A DNA stretch of 64,000 bases from the NCBI RefSeq assembly GCF_029643425.1, contig NZ_CP119106.1, forward strand, positions 2,852,001 to 2,916,000, read 5' to 3'. Position numbers and translations under genes: made by a program. This DNA comes from Isoptericola sp. AK164 (GTDB lineage Bacteria; Actinomycetota; Actinomycetes; Actinomycetales; Cellulomonadaceae). The number at the start of each line of letters is the position of its first letter. Position 1 is the stretch's first letter. Positions 52,396 through 61,167 of the stretch are shown piece by piece. The notes under the pieces are model-generated. The model ran no database searches and was not told the DNA's origin. It worked only from the letters and a program-made list of their open reading frames with translations.

Positions 52396-53774
52396 CGTGC
52401 GGTGGACCTCCGGGAGACGAGGAGCGCGGCGAGGGAGAGCAGGAGGAGCAGGAGCCCGATCCCGCCGACCCAGGCGCCGAGGGCGTGGATGCCGTCGGCG
52501 CCGGCGGGGGTGACGCCGGCGGCGACGACGACGGCGGCCAGCGCGGCGCCGACGTACTGGGACGTGCGGTACAGCCCGCTGGCCACGCCGGCCTGCTGCT
52601 GCTCCACCGCGGAGTGCAGCTGGAGCTGGTTGCCGATGTTGTTGAAACCGTTGGGCAGCCCGAGCAGCCCGCCCAGCAGGACGAACAGCCACACCGGCGA
52701 GTCGACGGTCACGGCCCAGACGGCGAGCGCCCCGGCCGCCACCATCGCCGCCCCGCCGACCACCAGCAGCAGGTGGGCCGGGACGCGGGAGCCGAGCCGG
52801 GTGGCGACCACGGTCGACACGACGCCGACGCCGAACACCGGGACCATGAGCAGCCCGGCACCGACGGGCCCGAGCCCGCGCGAGGCCTCGAGCCACTGCG
52901 GCAGGCCGTAGAAGATCGTGTAGAAGGAGACGAAGGTGACCATGGCGCGCACGCAGGTGCGCCACAGCGCCGGGTTCCGGGTGAGCAGCCGCACGTCCAG
53001 GAACGGCTGGGGCGACCGTGCGGACCACAGGACCAGGACGACCACGCCGACGGCGGCCGCGACGAACCACCACCACCGGGCACCGGTCTCCAGGGACAGC
53101 AGGCCGAGCATGAGCGTGGCCAGCGTCGCCACGAACGCGACCAGCCCGACCGGGTCGATGGCGCGCAGCGTCCCGACGAAACCGACGGAGGCGCGGGGCG
53201 GGTCGGCGGGCACCGTGCGCAGCACCCAGAAGGCCGCGTTGGCCACCATCGGGACGTTGACCCAGAAGATGCCCTCCCAGCCCCAGACCGCCACGATCGG
53301 CCCGCCGACGGCGGGGCCCAGGGCCGCGGTGGTCTGGCCGCACAGGGCTATGACGCCCAGCGCCGACGCCGGGGAGGTGCGTCGACGCTGCGCCTCGCGG
53401 CGGATGATCGCCATCGCCGTCGGGAACTGCAGCGCCGTGCCCACCCCGAGCAGGAACCGGTCGGCGACCAGCCACTCCAGGCTGGGCACGAACGGCCCCG
53501 CCACCGAGGCCACCAGCGTGATCGCCAGGCCGACGAGGTAGACGCGGCGCGGGCCGAACAGGTCGGCGAGCCGGCCGCCGGTCGGCGAGCAGACCGCCGC
53601 GGACAGGTACAGCGCCGACACGATCCACGCCGTCGCCGGCCCGGTGCCCAGGTCGGCACCGATGGAGACCAGCGCGACGGCCAGGACCGCCGAGTTCAGG
53701 CCCTGCAGGATCGTGCCCGAGCCCAGGGCCCAGCTCATCGGCCGCGGGAGCTGCGCCGCCGTCGTCGTGGTCAC
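52392..53774 (-). CDS. MFS transporter, DHA2-like (14-helix) group
   Basis: The 460-residue protein has about 13-14 hydrophobic helices and the MFS loop GRLADLFGPRRVYLVG between helices 2 and 3, plus GPAVGGPIVAVWGWEGIFWVNVP (motif C region) typical of DHA2 exporters. GTG at 53774 overlaps the preceding stop. Within the operon it may import a second form of the substrate or export a product or toxic intermediate. Confidence 0.88.
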   Translation of the reverse strand: MTTTTAAQLPRPMSWALGSGTILQGLNSAVLAVALVSIGADLGTGPATAWIVSALYLSAAVCSPTGGRLADLFGPRRVYLVGLAITLVASVAGPFVPSLEWLVADRFLLGVGTALQFPTAMAIIRREAQRRRTSPASALGVIALCGQTTAALGPAVGGPIVAVWGWEGIFWVNVPMVANAAFWVLRTVPADPPRASVGFVGTLRAIDPVGLVAFVATLATLMLGLLSLETGARWWWFVAAAVGVVVLVLWSARSPQPFLDVRLLTRNPALWRTCVRAMVTFVSFYTIFYGLPQWLEASRGLGPVGAGLLMVPVFGVGVVSTVVATRLGSRVPAHLLLVVGGAAMVAAGALAVWAVTVDSPVWLFVLLGGLLGLPNGFNNIGNQLQLHSAVEQQQAGVASGLYRTSQYVGAALAAVVVAAGVTPAGADGIHALGAWVGGIGLLLLLLSLAALLVSRRSTAR

Positions 53775-54685
53775 GGGGCGACGTCCCCCGGCGGGACGAC
53801 GACGACCCCGGGCTCGGCCGCGAGACGACGCAGCACCCGCTCGGCCACGTCGGCGAAGCAGGCCTGGCCGAGCACCCAGCCGAACCAGCTCAGCCCGAGG
53901 AACCGCGGTCCGAGCACGTCGGCGTCGGCCAGGAGCTGGTCGATCGTGGCGTGCAGGATCCGCTCGTACGCGTCGGCGGTCACGCCGCGCGTGTACAGGG
54001 CGAACACGTCCTCGGTCTCCAGCGAGAACGGCAGGGCGGTCAGCCCCGTCGCGTCCCCGTCGAGGGCCACCGGTCGCTCGTCGACGGGCCAGTCGCCGAA
54101 CCAGCGCAGCCCGGCGTCGCGCAGGGCGCGGGTGGTCCGCGGCGTCTCGGCGCGCTCCGGGGAGAACCAGCCGGTGACCTCCCGCCCGGTGGCAGCGGCG
54201 ACCGCGTCCACGCTCGCGCGCACGGCGGCCGTCTCGGCGGCCAGGTCGGCGTCGGGCGGGGTGAGCACGTTCGCGGCCCGGCCGCGCGCGACGACCTCGG
54301 CCGCCCGCTCCCCCACGAGCCGCCCGAGGCCCGGCATGCGCCGCACCCCCCGCTCGTCGAGCGCGACGGCCACCGGGACGCCGGCGTCGGCCGCGGCGTC
54401 GAGCAGCCGCCAGACACCGACGGTGAGCCCGAAGTCCCACTGCGAGAGCCGGGCCACCTGCCCGTGCCGCGGTTCGGACGTGTCGCGGCCGACGCCGCCG
54501 GGCATCGACTGCGGAGTGGTGGTGCCGGCCGGCACGACGTCCTGGTAGGCCGGGGCGTGCAGCAGCACGCTCACGACCAGCCGGGCGTCCTGCCGGGGCG
54601 CCCACGGGTCGCGCCGCGGGTCGTTGCTCCGGGGCAGGGTCGGGGCGTGGACGACGGCGTCGTCCGGGTTCGTCACGAGGCTCAC
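53771..54685 (-). CDS. Polysaccharide-deacetylase-like protein, degenerate metal site
   Basis: The 304-residue protein aligns with the next upstream gene product over the NodB-like core: AEVVARGRAANVLT corresponds to WEVMSHGISNLRP and ends in WPVDERP/WIHDEQP. The metal-site histidine of the H-G segment is replaced by Arg (ARG instead of SHG), and no TFDDG or equivalent acidic motif is evident. It is therefore likely to be a non-catalytic partner or to have a changed mechanism. The GTG overlaps the preceding stop, fixing a 1:1 genetic linkage with the intact paralogue. Confidence 0.78.
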   Translation of the reverse strand: MSLVTNPDDAVVHAPTLPRSNDPRRDPWAPRQDARLVVSVLLHAPAYQDVVPAGTTTPQSMPGGVGRDTSEPRHGQVARLSQWDFGLTVGVWRLLDAAADAGVPVAVALDERGVRRMPGLGRLVGERAAEVVARGRAANVLTPPDADLAAETAAVRASVDAVAAATGREVTGWFSPERAETPRTTRALRDAGLRWFGDWPVDERPVALDGDATGLTALPFSLETEDVFALYTRGVTADAYERILHATIDQLLADADVLGPRFLGLSWFGWVLGQACFADVAERVLRRLAAEPGVVVVPPGDVAP

Positions 54686-55623
54686 GCGGCCACCTCCTCG
54701 GCCAGGGCCCGCGCGTGGGCGAGCTGGGTGTCGTAGTGGTGGGTCAGGTAGTGGTCGGCGATGTCGCCGGCGCGCGTCAGCCACAGCCGGTCGTCGCCGC
54801 GCAGCCGGTCGAAGATCTCCTCCAGGTACCGCAGCATGTGGGGCTGGCCCAGCAGGAAGGGGTGCGTGGCCAGGCAGGCCACCCTCGCCTGGCCGTCCCG
54901 CTCGGCGTCCCGGGCGAGCCGGTCGACCTGGGCCAGCACGAGGGCCACGAAGTCCTCGGGCGACAGGTTCTTGGCGTGCAGCATCGGGACGTCGTTCAGC
55001 ATGTAGCTGTACGGCATCGACACCAGCCGACCGCCGTCGCGGGTGGCCAGCGGCCGCGGCTGCTCGTCGTGGATCCAGTCGGCGTGGTACGTCATGCCGT
55101 GCGCGACCATGAGGTCGGGCGTGGCGTCGGTGCCGGAGATCTTCGGGCCGAGCATGCCCCGCAACCGCGTGCCGTAGTACGTCTCGGCCAGCCGCTGCGA
55201 CTGCGCGAGGAAGGCGTCCTCCTCGGACCACGACAGGTCGTAGATCGGCCGCAGGTTGGAGATGCCGTGGCTCATGACCTCCCAGTCGCGCTCGCGCATC
55301 GCGTCGCGCACGTCCGGGTCGTCCTCCAGCAGCGTCAGGCTCAGCGACACCGTGGACGGGATCTCGTAGCGGTCCACGGCGCGCAGCATCCGCCACAGCG
55401 CCACCCGGTTGCCGGCCGCGCGGTGCATGTAGTGCTGCACGTCCGGCGCGGCGACCCGGCCCTGGGGGCTGCCGCCGCCCGGCGGGACGTAGTCGTAGTG
55501 CTCGACGTTCGGGGCGTGCCACACGGCCACGCCCTTGCCGCCGGGCCAGGTGACCCGCGGGCGCAGGGGCAGCGGGGCGTAGACGAGCCGGTCGTCGGTG
55601 GTCAGCCGGGCCGCGGGCGTCAC
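54682..55623 (-). CDS. Polysaccharide-deacetylase-family amidohydrolase (PuuE/cyclic-imidase-like)
   Basis: The 313-residue NodB-fold protein has GVAVWHAPNVEHYDYVPPGGG in place of the usual TFDDG, then RDWEVMSHGISNLRPIYDLSWSEE with the H-G-x-x-N/H metal segment, and ATHPFLLGQPHMLRYLEE near the C-terminus. These are traits of the allantoinase/cyclic amide hydrolase branch rather than chitin or peptidoglycan deacetylases. There is no signal peptide, which supports a cytosolic small-molecule substrate. The GTG overlaps the preceding stop. Confidence 0.82.
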   Translation of the reverse strand: MTPAARLTTDDRLVYAPLPLRPRVTWPGGKGVAVWHAPNVEHYDYVPPGGGSPQGRVAAPDVQHYMHRAAGNRVALWRMLRAVDRYEIPSTVSLSLTLLEDDPDVRDAMRERDWEVMSHGISNLRPIYDLSWSEEDAFLAQSQRLAETYYGTRLRGMLGPKISGTDATPDLMVAHGMTYHADWIHDEQPRPLATRDGGRLVSMPYSYMLNDVPMLHAKNLSPEDFVALVLAQVDRLARDAERDGQARVACLATHPFLLGQPHMLRYLEEIFDRLRGDDRLWLTRAGDIADHYLTHHYDTQLAHARALAEEVAA

Positions 55624-56297
55624 GCGTGCACCGCCGCGTCGTCGGCCGTCCGGCCCGGTCCCGCCGCCCGGGCGGCGAACCGCTCGAGCGTCTCGTCCAG
55701 GGAGACGACGTCGCCGAACCGGTCCTGCATGTCCCACAGGCTGGTCTCGCCGGACAGCACGCGGAAGTCGTCGCAGCACTCCTCGACGACGCTCACGCGC
55801 AGGCTGCGGTAGGCCGCGTCGACGACGGTGGCGCGCACGCAGCCGCTGGTCGACGTGCCGGTCATCACCAGCTCGTCGACCCCGAGCTCGGCGAGCAGGT
55901 CGTCCAGGCGGGTGCGCCAGAAGCCGGACGCGACGGTCTTCTCCACGACGTGGTCCTGCGGGGCCGGCGGCACGACGGGGCTGATCTCCGTCCACGGGTC
56001 GCCGCGCAGGCAGCGCTCGGTCAGCGACGAGCGCACCCGCTGGGCGAGCATCCGGTCGTCCAGGTCGTCGAGGATCATCACCAGGTAGATCACCGGGACG
56101 TCCGCGGCGCGGGCCGCCGTGAGCAGCCGCTGGGTGTGCTCGAGTGCGACGGCGGTGCCCGGACCGATGTTCTCGTGCTCGGTGAAGGCGCGCTGGAAGT
56201 CGACGACGACGACCGCGGGACGCTCGCCCGGTCCGACCTTCGTGCGCTCGGCGCGCCGGCGGCGGATGGTCTCGACCTCCGCGTTCCAGTCCGTCAT
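55620..56297 (-). CDS. Isochorismatase-family cysteine hydrolase (amidase-like)
   Basis: The 225-residue protein has the catalytic triad of the cysteine hydrolases: Asp in AVVVVDFQRAF, Lys in HVVEKTVASGFW and Cys in MTGTSTSGCVRATVVDA. The length and the FQRAFTEH segment fit the N-carbamoylsarcosine amidase/maleamate amidase branch. GAGGAGG precedes the ATG, which overlaps the stop of the PrpD-like gene. It likely cleaves a C-N bond of an open-chain amide, following ring opening by the deacetylase-family enzyme; this is inference from gene order. Confidence 0.9.
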   Translation of the reverse strand: MTDWNAEVETIRRRRAERTKVGPGERPAVVVVDFQRAFTEHENIGPGTAVALEHTQRLLTAARAADVPVIYLVMILDDLDDRMLAQRVRSSLTERCLRGDPWTEISPVVPPAPQDHVVEKTVASGFWRTRLDDLLAELGVDELVMTGTSTSGCVRATVVDAAYRSLRVSVVEECCDDFRVLSGETSLWDMQDRFGDVVSLDETLERFAARAAGPGRTADDAAVHA

Positions 56298-57634
56298 GGG
56301 TGGTTCCTCCTCGTGGTCGGGCGGGGCCGCAGCCTCGCGAGCGGCTCGTCGCACCGCGGTGCGTCGGCGAGCGAGCGCACGACGTCGGTGACGTCGTCCG
56401 CGGTGACGCGCGACGCCCCGGCGGCGAGCGCCTGGGTGAGCAGACGTCGCCGGTCGGCGGCGTCGAAGGGGGTCAGGTCGCGGTCCCCGGCCGGGTGGTC
56501 GACGGCGGCCTCGAGGACCGTGCCGTCGTCCAGCGTGAGCCGGACGCGCGCCGGACGGGCGCCGGGGTCGCCGGGTTCCAGCGTCTCCAGCTCGACCCGG
56601 TCGGCGACCCCGGACACGGCGGGCGCCCGGAGGGGGTCGGACCGGTGCGGGGCCACGTCGCCGTGCACGAGGGCGCTGGCGACGGCGAACGGGGTGGAGA
56701 AGTGCGCACCGTGCGGGGTGCTCCACCGCCGGGCGGCGAGCCGCACCCCGGCCGGGGCCGTGGCGACGGTGATCGACGCGACGTCGTCGAGGTCGCGTCC
56801 GGCGGCGGCCAGCCGCTCGCGCACCGCGAGCGCGGCGTCCGCGGGGGCGTGCGTGTACGCGCAGGCCGCGTGCTGCTTCAGGTAGCCGTGGGCGAGGAGC
56901 AGGTCGGTGCCGACGGGCACCAGCTGTTCCGGGTCCAGCTCGCCGACGGCCGGCGGCATCCCGGTGCCGGGTGCCGCCCAGCCGGCGCGCGCGACGCGGG
57001 CGGCGGCCAGGCCGGCGACCGCTCCGGTGCCCGCCCAGGTGTCACGGACGTCCGAGCCGGCGAGCACCGGGGTCCAGGAGGTCGCGACGAGCCCGCCGAG
57101 CGCGGTGCGCACGGCCCGTTCGACGACGTCGGCACCGGCGTCGGCCAGCACCGCGCACCCGGCCGCCGTCCCCGGTGCACCGAGCGTGCCGTGGGTGTGC
57201 ACGTCGGCCGCGAGGGTGGTGGCCCGACCGATCCGCGCGGAGACCTCGTACGCCACGACGAGCGCCTCGAGCAGCTTGCTGCCGCTCGCCCCCGTCGCCT
57301 CGGCCTGCGCCAGCACGCCGAAGAGGCTCAGCGCGGCCGGGTGACCGGCCGCGAAGCGGTTGCCGTCGTCGAGCTCGGTCCGCACGGCCGCGGCCGAGTT
57401 CAGCCACGCGGCGGCCTCGACGGAGACCCCTGCCGCGGGGACACCGACGAGCGTGCACGGTCCGGGAGCGGGGTCCCAGACGTCCACGAGCCGGCGCATC
57501 GCCGGTGTCCCGTGCCCGCCCGCGGTGACGGCCAGCAGGTTCGCCAGCACGTCCTCCAGGGCGGCCCGCGCGTCCGGGGCGACGTCGTCGAGCCGCAGCG
57601 CGGCGGCCCAGGACGCCAGTCCGCTGAGCGTCAT
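56294..57634 (-). CDS. MmgE/PrpD family protein
   Basis: The 446-residue protein has the helical N-terminal domain with LDDGNRFAAGHPAA (conserved D-D-x-x-x-x-x-x-H-P) and AYEVSARIGRA, then GTLGAPGTAAGCAVL and LKQHAACAYTHAPADAAL. These match the PrpD family (2-methylcitrate dehydratase, cis-aconitate decarboxylase, iminodisuccinate epimerase). It starts with ATG one base after the livF stop. The exact reaction on this substrate, perhaps dehydration or epimerisation of a dicarboxylate, is not determined. Confidence 0.9.
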   Translation of the reverse strand: MTLSGLASWAAALRLDDVAPDARAALEDVLANLLAVTAGGHGTPAMRRLVDVWDPAPGPCTLVGVPAAGVSVEAAAWLNSAAAVRTELDDGNRFAAGHPAALSLFGVLAQAEATGASGSKLLEALVVAYEVSARIGRATTLAADVHTHGTLGAPGTAAGCAVLADAGADVVERAVRTALGGLVATSWTPVLAGSDVRDTWAGTGAVAGLAAARVARAGWAAPGTGMPPAVGELDPEQLVPVGTDLLLAHGYLKQHAACAYTHAPADAALAVRERLAAAGRDLDDVASITVATAPAGVRLAARRWSTPHGAHFSTPFAVASALVHGDVAPHRSDPLRAPAVSGVADRVELETLEPGDPGARPARVRLTLDDGTVLEAAVDHPAGDRDLTPFDAADRRRLLTQALAAGASRVTADDVTDVVRSLADAPRCDEPLARLRPRPTTRRNHP

Positions 57635-57635
57635 G

Positions 57636-58334
57636 TCAGCCCCCGAGGTAGGCGGCCTGGACGCGCGCGTCGTCCGCCAGGTCGGCACCGGACCCCTCGA
57701 GCACGACCGACCCCGACTCGAGCACGTAGGCCCGGTCGGCGAACGACAGCACCTGGGAGGCGTTCTGCTCGACGATCAGCACGCTGACCCCGCGGTCGCG
57801 GATCGCCTTGACGGCGTCGAACACCGTCCAGGTCAGCTTCGGCGACAGCCCGGTGGACGGCTCGTCGAGCAGCAGGAGGTCCGGCGACCCCATGAGCGCC
57901 CGGGCGATGGCGAGCATCTGCTGCTGACCGCCCGACATGGTCTCGGCGAGCTGCGTGCGCCGCTCGCGCAGGATGGGGAAGAGGTCGAGGATCCAGTCCT
58001 TCTCGAACCCCCAGCGCCCCTTGCGCGCGCGGGCGCCCATGGTGAGGTTCTCGTCGACCGTCAGTGACCCGAACAGCGCCCGGTGCTCGGGCACGAGCAT
58101 GAGCCCGCGGCGGGCGAGCTCGTGGCTGCGCCCACCCACGACGGGCTGGTCCTTGAAGGTGACCGACCCGCCCTGGAGCTTCACCTCGCCGACGATCGTG
58201 CGCAGCGTGGTGGACTTACCGGCGCCGTTCGCGCCGACGATCGCGACGATCTCGCCCGGCTGCACCGTCAGGTTCACCTCGTGGAGGATCTCCAGGCCGT
58301 GGTAGCCGCTGCGGACACCCGTGAGCTCAAGCAT
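57636..58334 (-). CDS. LIV-type ABC transporter ATP-binding protein (LivF-like)
   Basis: The 232-residue protein has Walker A GANGAGKST, signature ETMSGGQQQMLAIARAL, Walker B LLLLDEPSTGLSPK and switch VLIVEQNASQ, exactly the LivF layout. It pairs with the LivG-like ATPase immediately upstream, whose gene it overlaps by 8 bases. The transporter belongs to the hydrophobic/branched-chain amino acid family, whose members also take up amides, urea and aromatic acids. Confidence 0.95.
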   Translation of the reverse strand: MLELTGVRSGYHGLEILHEVNLTVQPGEIVAIVGANGAGKSTTLRTIVGEVKLQGGSVTFKDQPVVGGRSHELARRGLMLVPEHRALFGSLTVDENLTMGARARKGRWGFEKDWILDLFPILRERRTQLAETMSGGQQQMLAIARALMGSPDLLLLDEPSTGLSPKLTWTVFDAVKAIRDRGVSVLIVEQNASQVLSFADRAYVLESGSVVLEGSGADLADDARVQAAYLGG

Positions 58335-59058
58335 CGGAGGCCTCCTTGCCCAGGTAGGCCTCGACGACCTGCGGGTCGGTGAGGACCTCGTCGGCCGAGC
58401 CGGTGGCCAGCACGGCACCGGAGTCCATCATCACGACGTGGTCGGACAGCCGCCGGACCGCGGCCATGATGTGCTCGATGAAGACCATCGTCATCCCTTC
58501 GGTGTCACGGAGGTTCTCCAGCAGGTCCAGCACGGGAGCGCGCTCGGCCGGGACGAGCCCGGCGAGCACCTCGTCGAGCAGGAGGACCCGAGGACGCATG
58601 GCGAGCGCGCGGGCCAGCTCGAGACGCTTCTGCATCGCGGCGGGCAGCGAGCCGGACAGCTGGTCGGCCCACTCCCCCAGCCCGGTCCGCTCGACGGTCT
58701 CGCCGGCTTCCCGGCGGGCCGTGCCGCCGCGCGCGCCGCGGCTCATCGCCGCGATCTCCACGTTCTCCAGCACGGTCATGGTGTGGAACGGCCGCATGAG
58801 CTGGAACGTACGGACCATGCCGCGGTGCGCGAGCTTGTGCGCGGGCTGCCCGGTGACGTCCGCGCCGTCGAGCCGGACCGTGCCGGACGTCGGCGGGAAG
58901 TTGCCGGTGATGCAGTTGAACAGGGTCGTCTTGCCGGCGCCGTTGGCGCCGATGACGCCCAGGATCTGCCCCTCCTCGACGGAGATGTCGACCCCGCGCA
59001 GGGCCTGCAGGCCGCGGAAGGACTTGCTGATGCCGGTGGCCTCGAGAACAGCGGTCAC
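58327..59058 (-). CDS. LIV-type ABC transporter ATP-binding protein (LivG-like)
   Basis: The 243-residue protein has Walker A GANGAGKTT, VRTFQLMRPF (the LivG RTFQ motif), Walker B VLLLDEVLAGL and VFIEHIM. The signature region reads LSGSLPAAMQKRLELARAL, where the usual LPYGQQ/LSGGQ glycines are missing. This may weaken that half-site, as in some asymmetric transporters. GTG at 59058 overlaps the LivM stop. Confidence 0.93.
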   Translation of the reverse strand: MTAVLEATGISKSFRGLQALRGVDISVEEGQILGVIGANGAGKTTLFNCITGNFPPTSGTVRLDGADVTGQPAHKLAHRGMVRTFQLMRPFHTMTVLENVEIAAMSRGARGGTARREAGETVERTGLGEWADQLSGSLPAAMQKRLELARALAMRPRVLLLDEVLAGLVPAERAPVLDLLENLRDTEGMTMVFIEHIMAAVRRLSDHVVMMDSGAVLATGSADEVLTDPQVVEAYLGKEASDA

Positions 59059-60125
59059 GACTTCCTCCGACGGGACACGAGCGTGCCGTACACGCCCTTG
59101 GGGAGCAGGATCACGACCGCGACGAGGATCACGGCGTAGAGGATGATGTCGAGGCCGCCGTGGCCGGCGAGCCACTCGAACCCGGGCGGCGGTGTGCGCA
59201 GGAACCCGGTGACGACGTCCGACAGCGGCGCCATGATGATCGCGCCGACGATCGGGCCCCAGATGGTGCCCGTGCCGCCCACGACCGCGGTGATGATGGC
59301 GTCGTTCGAGGCGGCGGCGCCGAAGGCGATCTCCGGGTCGACGAACATGTAGTACTGCACGTAGTACGTGCCGGCGACGGCGGTGATCGCGGCCGAGACG
59401 GCCACGGCGAACAGCTTGTGCCGCAGCACGTCGATGCCGAGCGCGGCGGCGGCCACGTCGTCGTCCCGGGCGGCGATGGTGAAGCGGCCGGGCCGGGACC
59501 GGACGAAGAGGATGGAGGCCAGCAGGCACATGCCGAGCAGGCCCAGCCCGATCCAGTAGTACCAGGGCGAGCCCGCCGGGAACTGGAAGTCCACGAGGGA
59601 CGAGCCCTGCTGCACGGGGATCGTGAAGCCGACCGTGCGGTTCAGCGCGTCGTTGCCGATGACGAAGAGGCGCAGCGCCTCGGCGAACGCGAACGTCGAC
59701 ATCGTGTAGTAGGCGCCGGTGAGCTTGTACCGCAGCGCCAGGTAGGAGATGCCGACACCGGCCGCGACGGAGATCGCGATGCCGAGGAGCATCCCGAGCC
59801 AGGGGCTGAGGCCCAGGACGACGACGCCGTAGGCGGTCGCGTAGGCCCCGATGCCGAAGTAGGCGGCGTGGCCGAAGGAGAACATGCCCCCGAACCCGGC
59901 CATGATGTTCCAGCCCACACCCATGATCGCGAAGATCAGGACGCGGTTGGCGATGGCCATGTCCGAGGCGGACAGGACGAACGGCACGGCCGCGGCGACG
60001 GCGACGAACACGGCGAGGACGACGTAGTCGCCGCGCGAGCGCTGCGACCCGGTGTCCGTGGTGAGGCGGCCGGTCAGCCCGCCGCCGGCGGAGGTCGAGG
60101 TGCGTGGGGTTGCGGTGGTGGTCAC
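59055..60125 (-). CDS. LIV-type ABC transporter permease (LivM-like)
   Basis: The 356-residue protein has a polar N-terminus (1-35) and about nine transmembrane helices. It includes the family motif GWNIMAGFGGMFSFGHAAYFGIGAYATAY and the C-terminal GPIVGAIIMAPLSDVVTGFLR. GTG at 60125 overlaps the LivH stop. It forms the inner-membrane channel with LivH. Confidence 0.94.
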   Translation of the reverse strand: MTTTATPRTSTSAGGGLTGRLTTDTGSQRSRGDYVVLAVFVAVAAAVPFVLSASDMAIANRVLIFAIMGVGWNIMAGFGGMFSFGHAAYFGIGAYATAYGVVVLGLSPWLGMLLGIAISVAAGVGISYLALRYKLTGAYYTMSTFAFAEALRLFVIGNDALNRTVGFTIPVQQGSSLVDFQFPAGSPWYYWIGLGLLGMCLLASILFVRSRPGRFTIAARDDDVAAAALGIDVLRHKLFAVAVSAAITAVAGTYYVQYYMFVDPEIAFGAAASNDAIITAVVGGTGTIWGPIVGAIIMAPLSDVVTGFLRTPPPGFEWLAGHGGLDIILYAVILVAVVILLPKGVYGTLVSRRRKS

Positions 60126-61126
60126 GAGGCCCTCCCGAAGACACCCTTGGGGCGGATGAACAGGACGATGAGGAAGACGACGAACACGGCCAGCAGCGGG
60201 CTCTCGTCCGGCAGGATCAGACCCGCCAGCTGCTCGGTGAGCCCGACGACGAGCCCGCCGACCAGGGCGCCGGGGATGTTGCCCATCCCGCCGAGGACGA
60301 CGACGACGAACGCCGTGAGGTTGAAGATCGCCCCGCTGGTGGGCTCGATCGTCGTGAAGGGGGCGACGAGCACGCCGGCGGCTCCGGCGGCCATGGCGCC
60401 GAGCGCGAAGGTCACCGAGTAGATCGACTTGGTGTTGATGCCGACCAGCCGGGCGCCCTCGGGGTTGGCGGCGACGGCGCGGATCGAGGTGCCGATCGCC
60501 GTCCTCTGCAGCACGAGCGACAGGATCGCCACGAGCACCAGCGCGCCGACGAACGCGTAGATCCGCGACAGCTCGACGGTGGCGCCGAGGATGCTGACCC
60601 CGACGTTGCCGGGCAGCTGGACGGAGCGCGGGGTGGGCCCGAAGACCAGGAGCAGGACGTTCTCGATCGCCAGCGCGAGGCCGATGGTGACCAGGAGCTG
60701 GATCTGGATCGGCGCCCGCATGACCGGGTTGAGCAGCGACGTCTGCAGCAGGGCGCCGAGCACCCCCATCGCGGGGACGACGACCAGCAGGGCGGTGTAG
60801 GGGTGGACGCCCATCGTGTCGACGGTGACGAACGTCAGGTACATCGCCAGCGCCACGAGGGCGCCGTTGGCGAAGTTGATGATGTGCAGGACCCCGTAGA
60901 TGAGCGTGAGGCCCATGGCCACGAGGCTGTAGATGCCACCGGTGAGCACGCCGGTGACGAGTGCCTGGACCAGCACGGTGCTGCTCCCGGCGCGGAGCGC
61001 GGCGACCGCGGTCACGACCGCCAGGACCGAGACCGTGACGATCGCGACCTTCTGGCGTTCGGACAGGGTGGGCCGCCGCGCGGCCGAGCCGGTGGTCTCC
61101 GGCGCGTTCTGCAGGCTCGTGGCCAT
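60122..61126 (-). CDS. LIV-type ABC transporter permease (LivH-like)
   Basis: The 334-residue protein has about eight transmembrane helices with TGGIYSLVAMGLTLIYGVLHIINFANGALVALAMYL near the start and AAGAAGVLVAP and VVVLGGMGNIPGALVGGLVVG later, all hallmark LivH segments. GAGGAGG precedes the ATG. It is separated from the substrate-binding protein by 41 bases and otherwise fused into the overlapping operon. Confidence 0.95.
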   Translation of the reverse strand: MATSLQNAPETTGSAARRPTLSERQKVAIVTVSVLAVVTAVAALRAGSSTVLVQALVTGVLTGGIYSLVAMGLTLIYGVLHIINFANGALVALAMYLTFVTVDTMGVHPYTALLVVVPAMGVLGALLQTSLLNPVMRAPIQIQLLVTIGLALAIENVLLLVFGPTPRSVQLPGNVGVSILGATVELSRIYAFVGALVLVAILSLVLQRTAIGTSIRAVAANPEGARLVGINTKSIYSVTFALGAMAAGAAGVLVAPFTTIEPTSGAIFNLTAFVVVVLGGMGNIPGALVGGLVVGLTEQLAGLILPDESPLLAVFVVFLIVLFIRPKGVFGRAS

Positions 61127-61167
61127 GGGACCTCCTCAGGAGTCGTGGACGGGCGCGGGGAGCGCGG

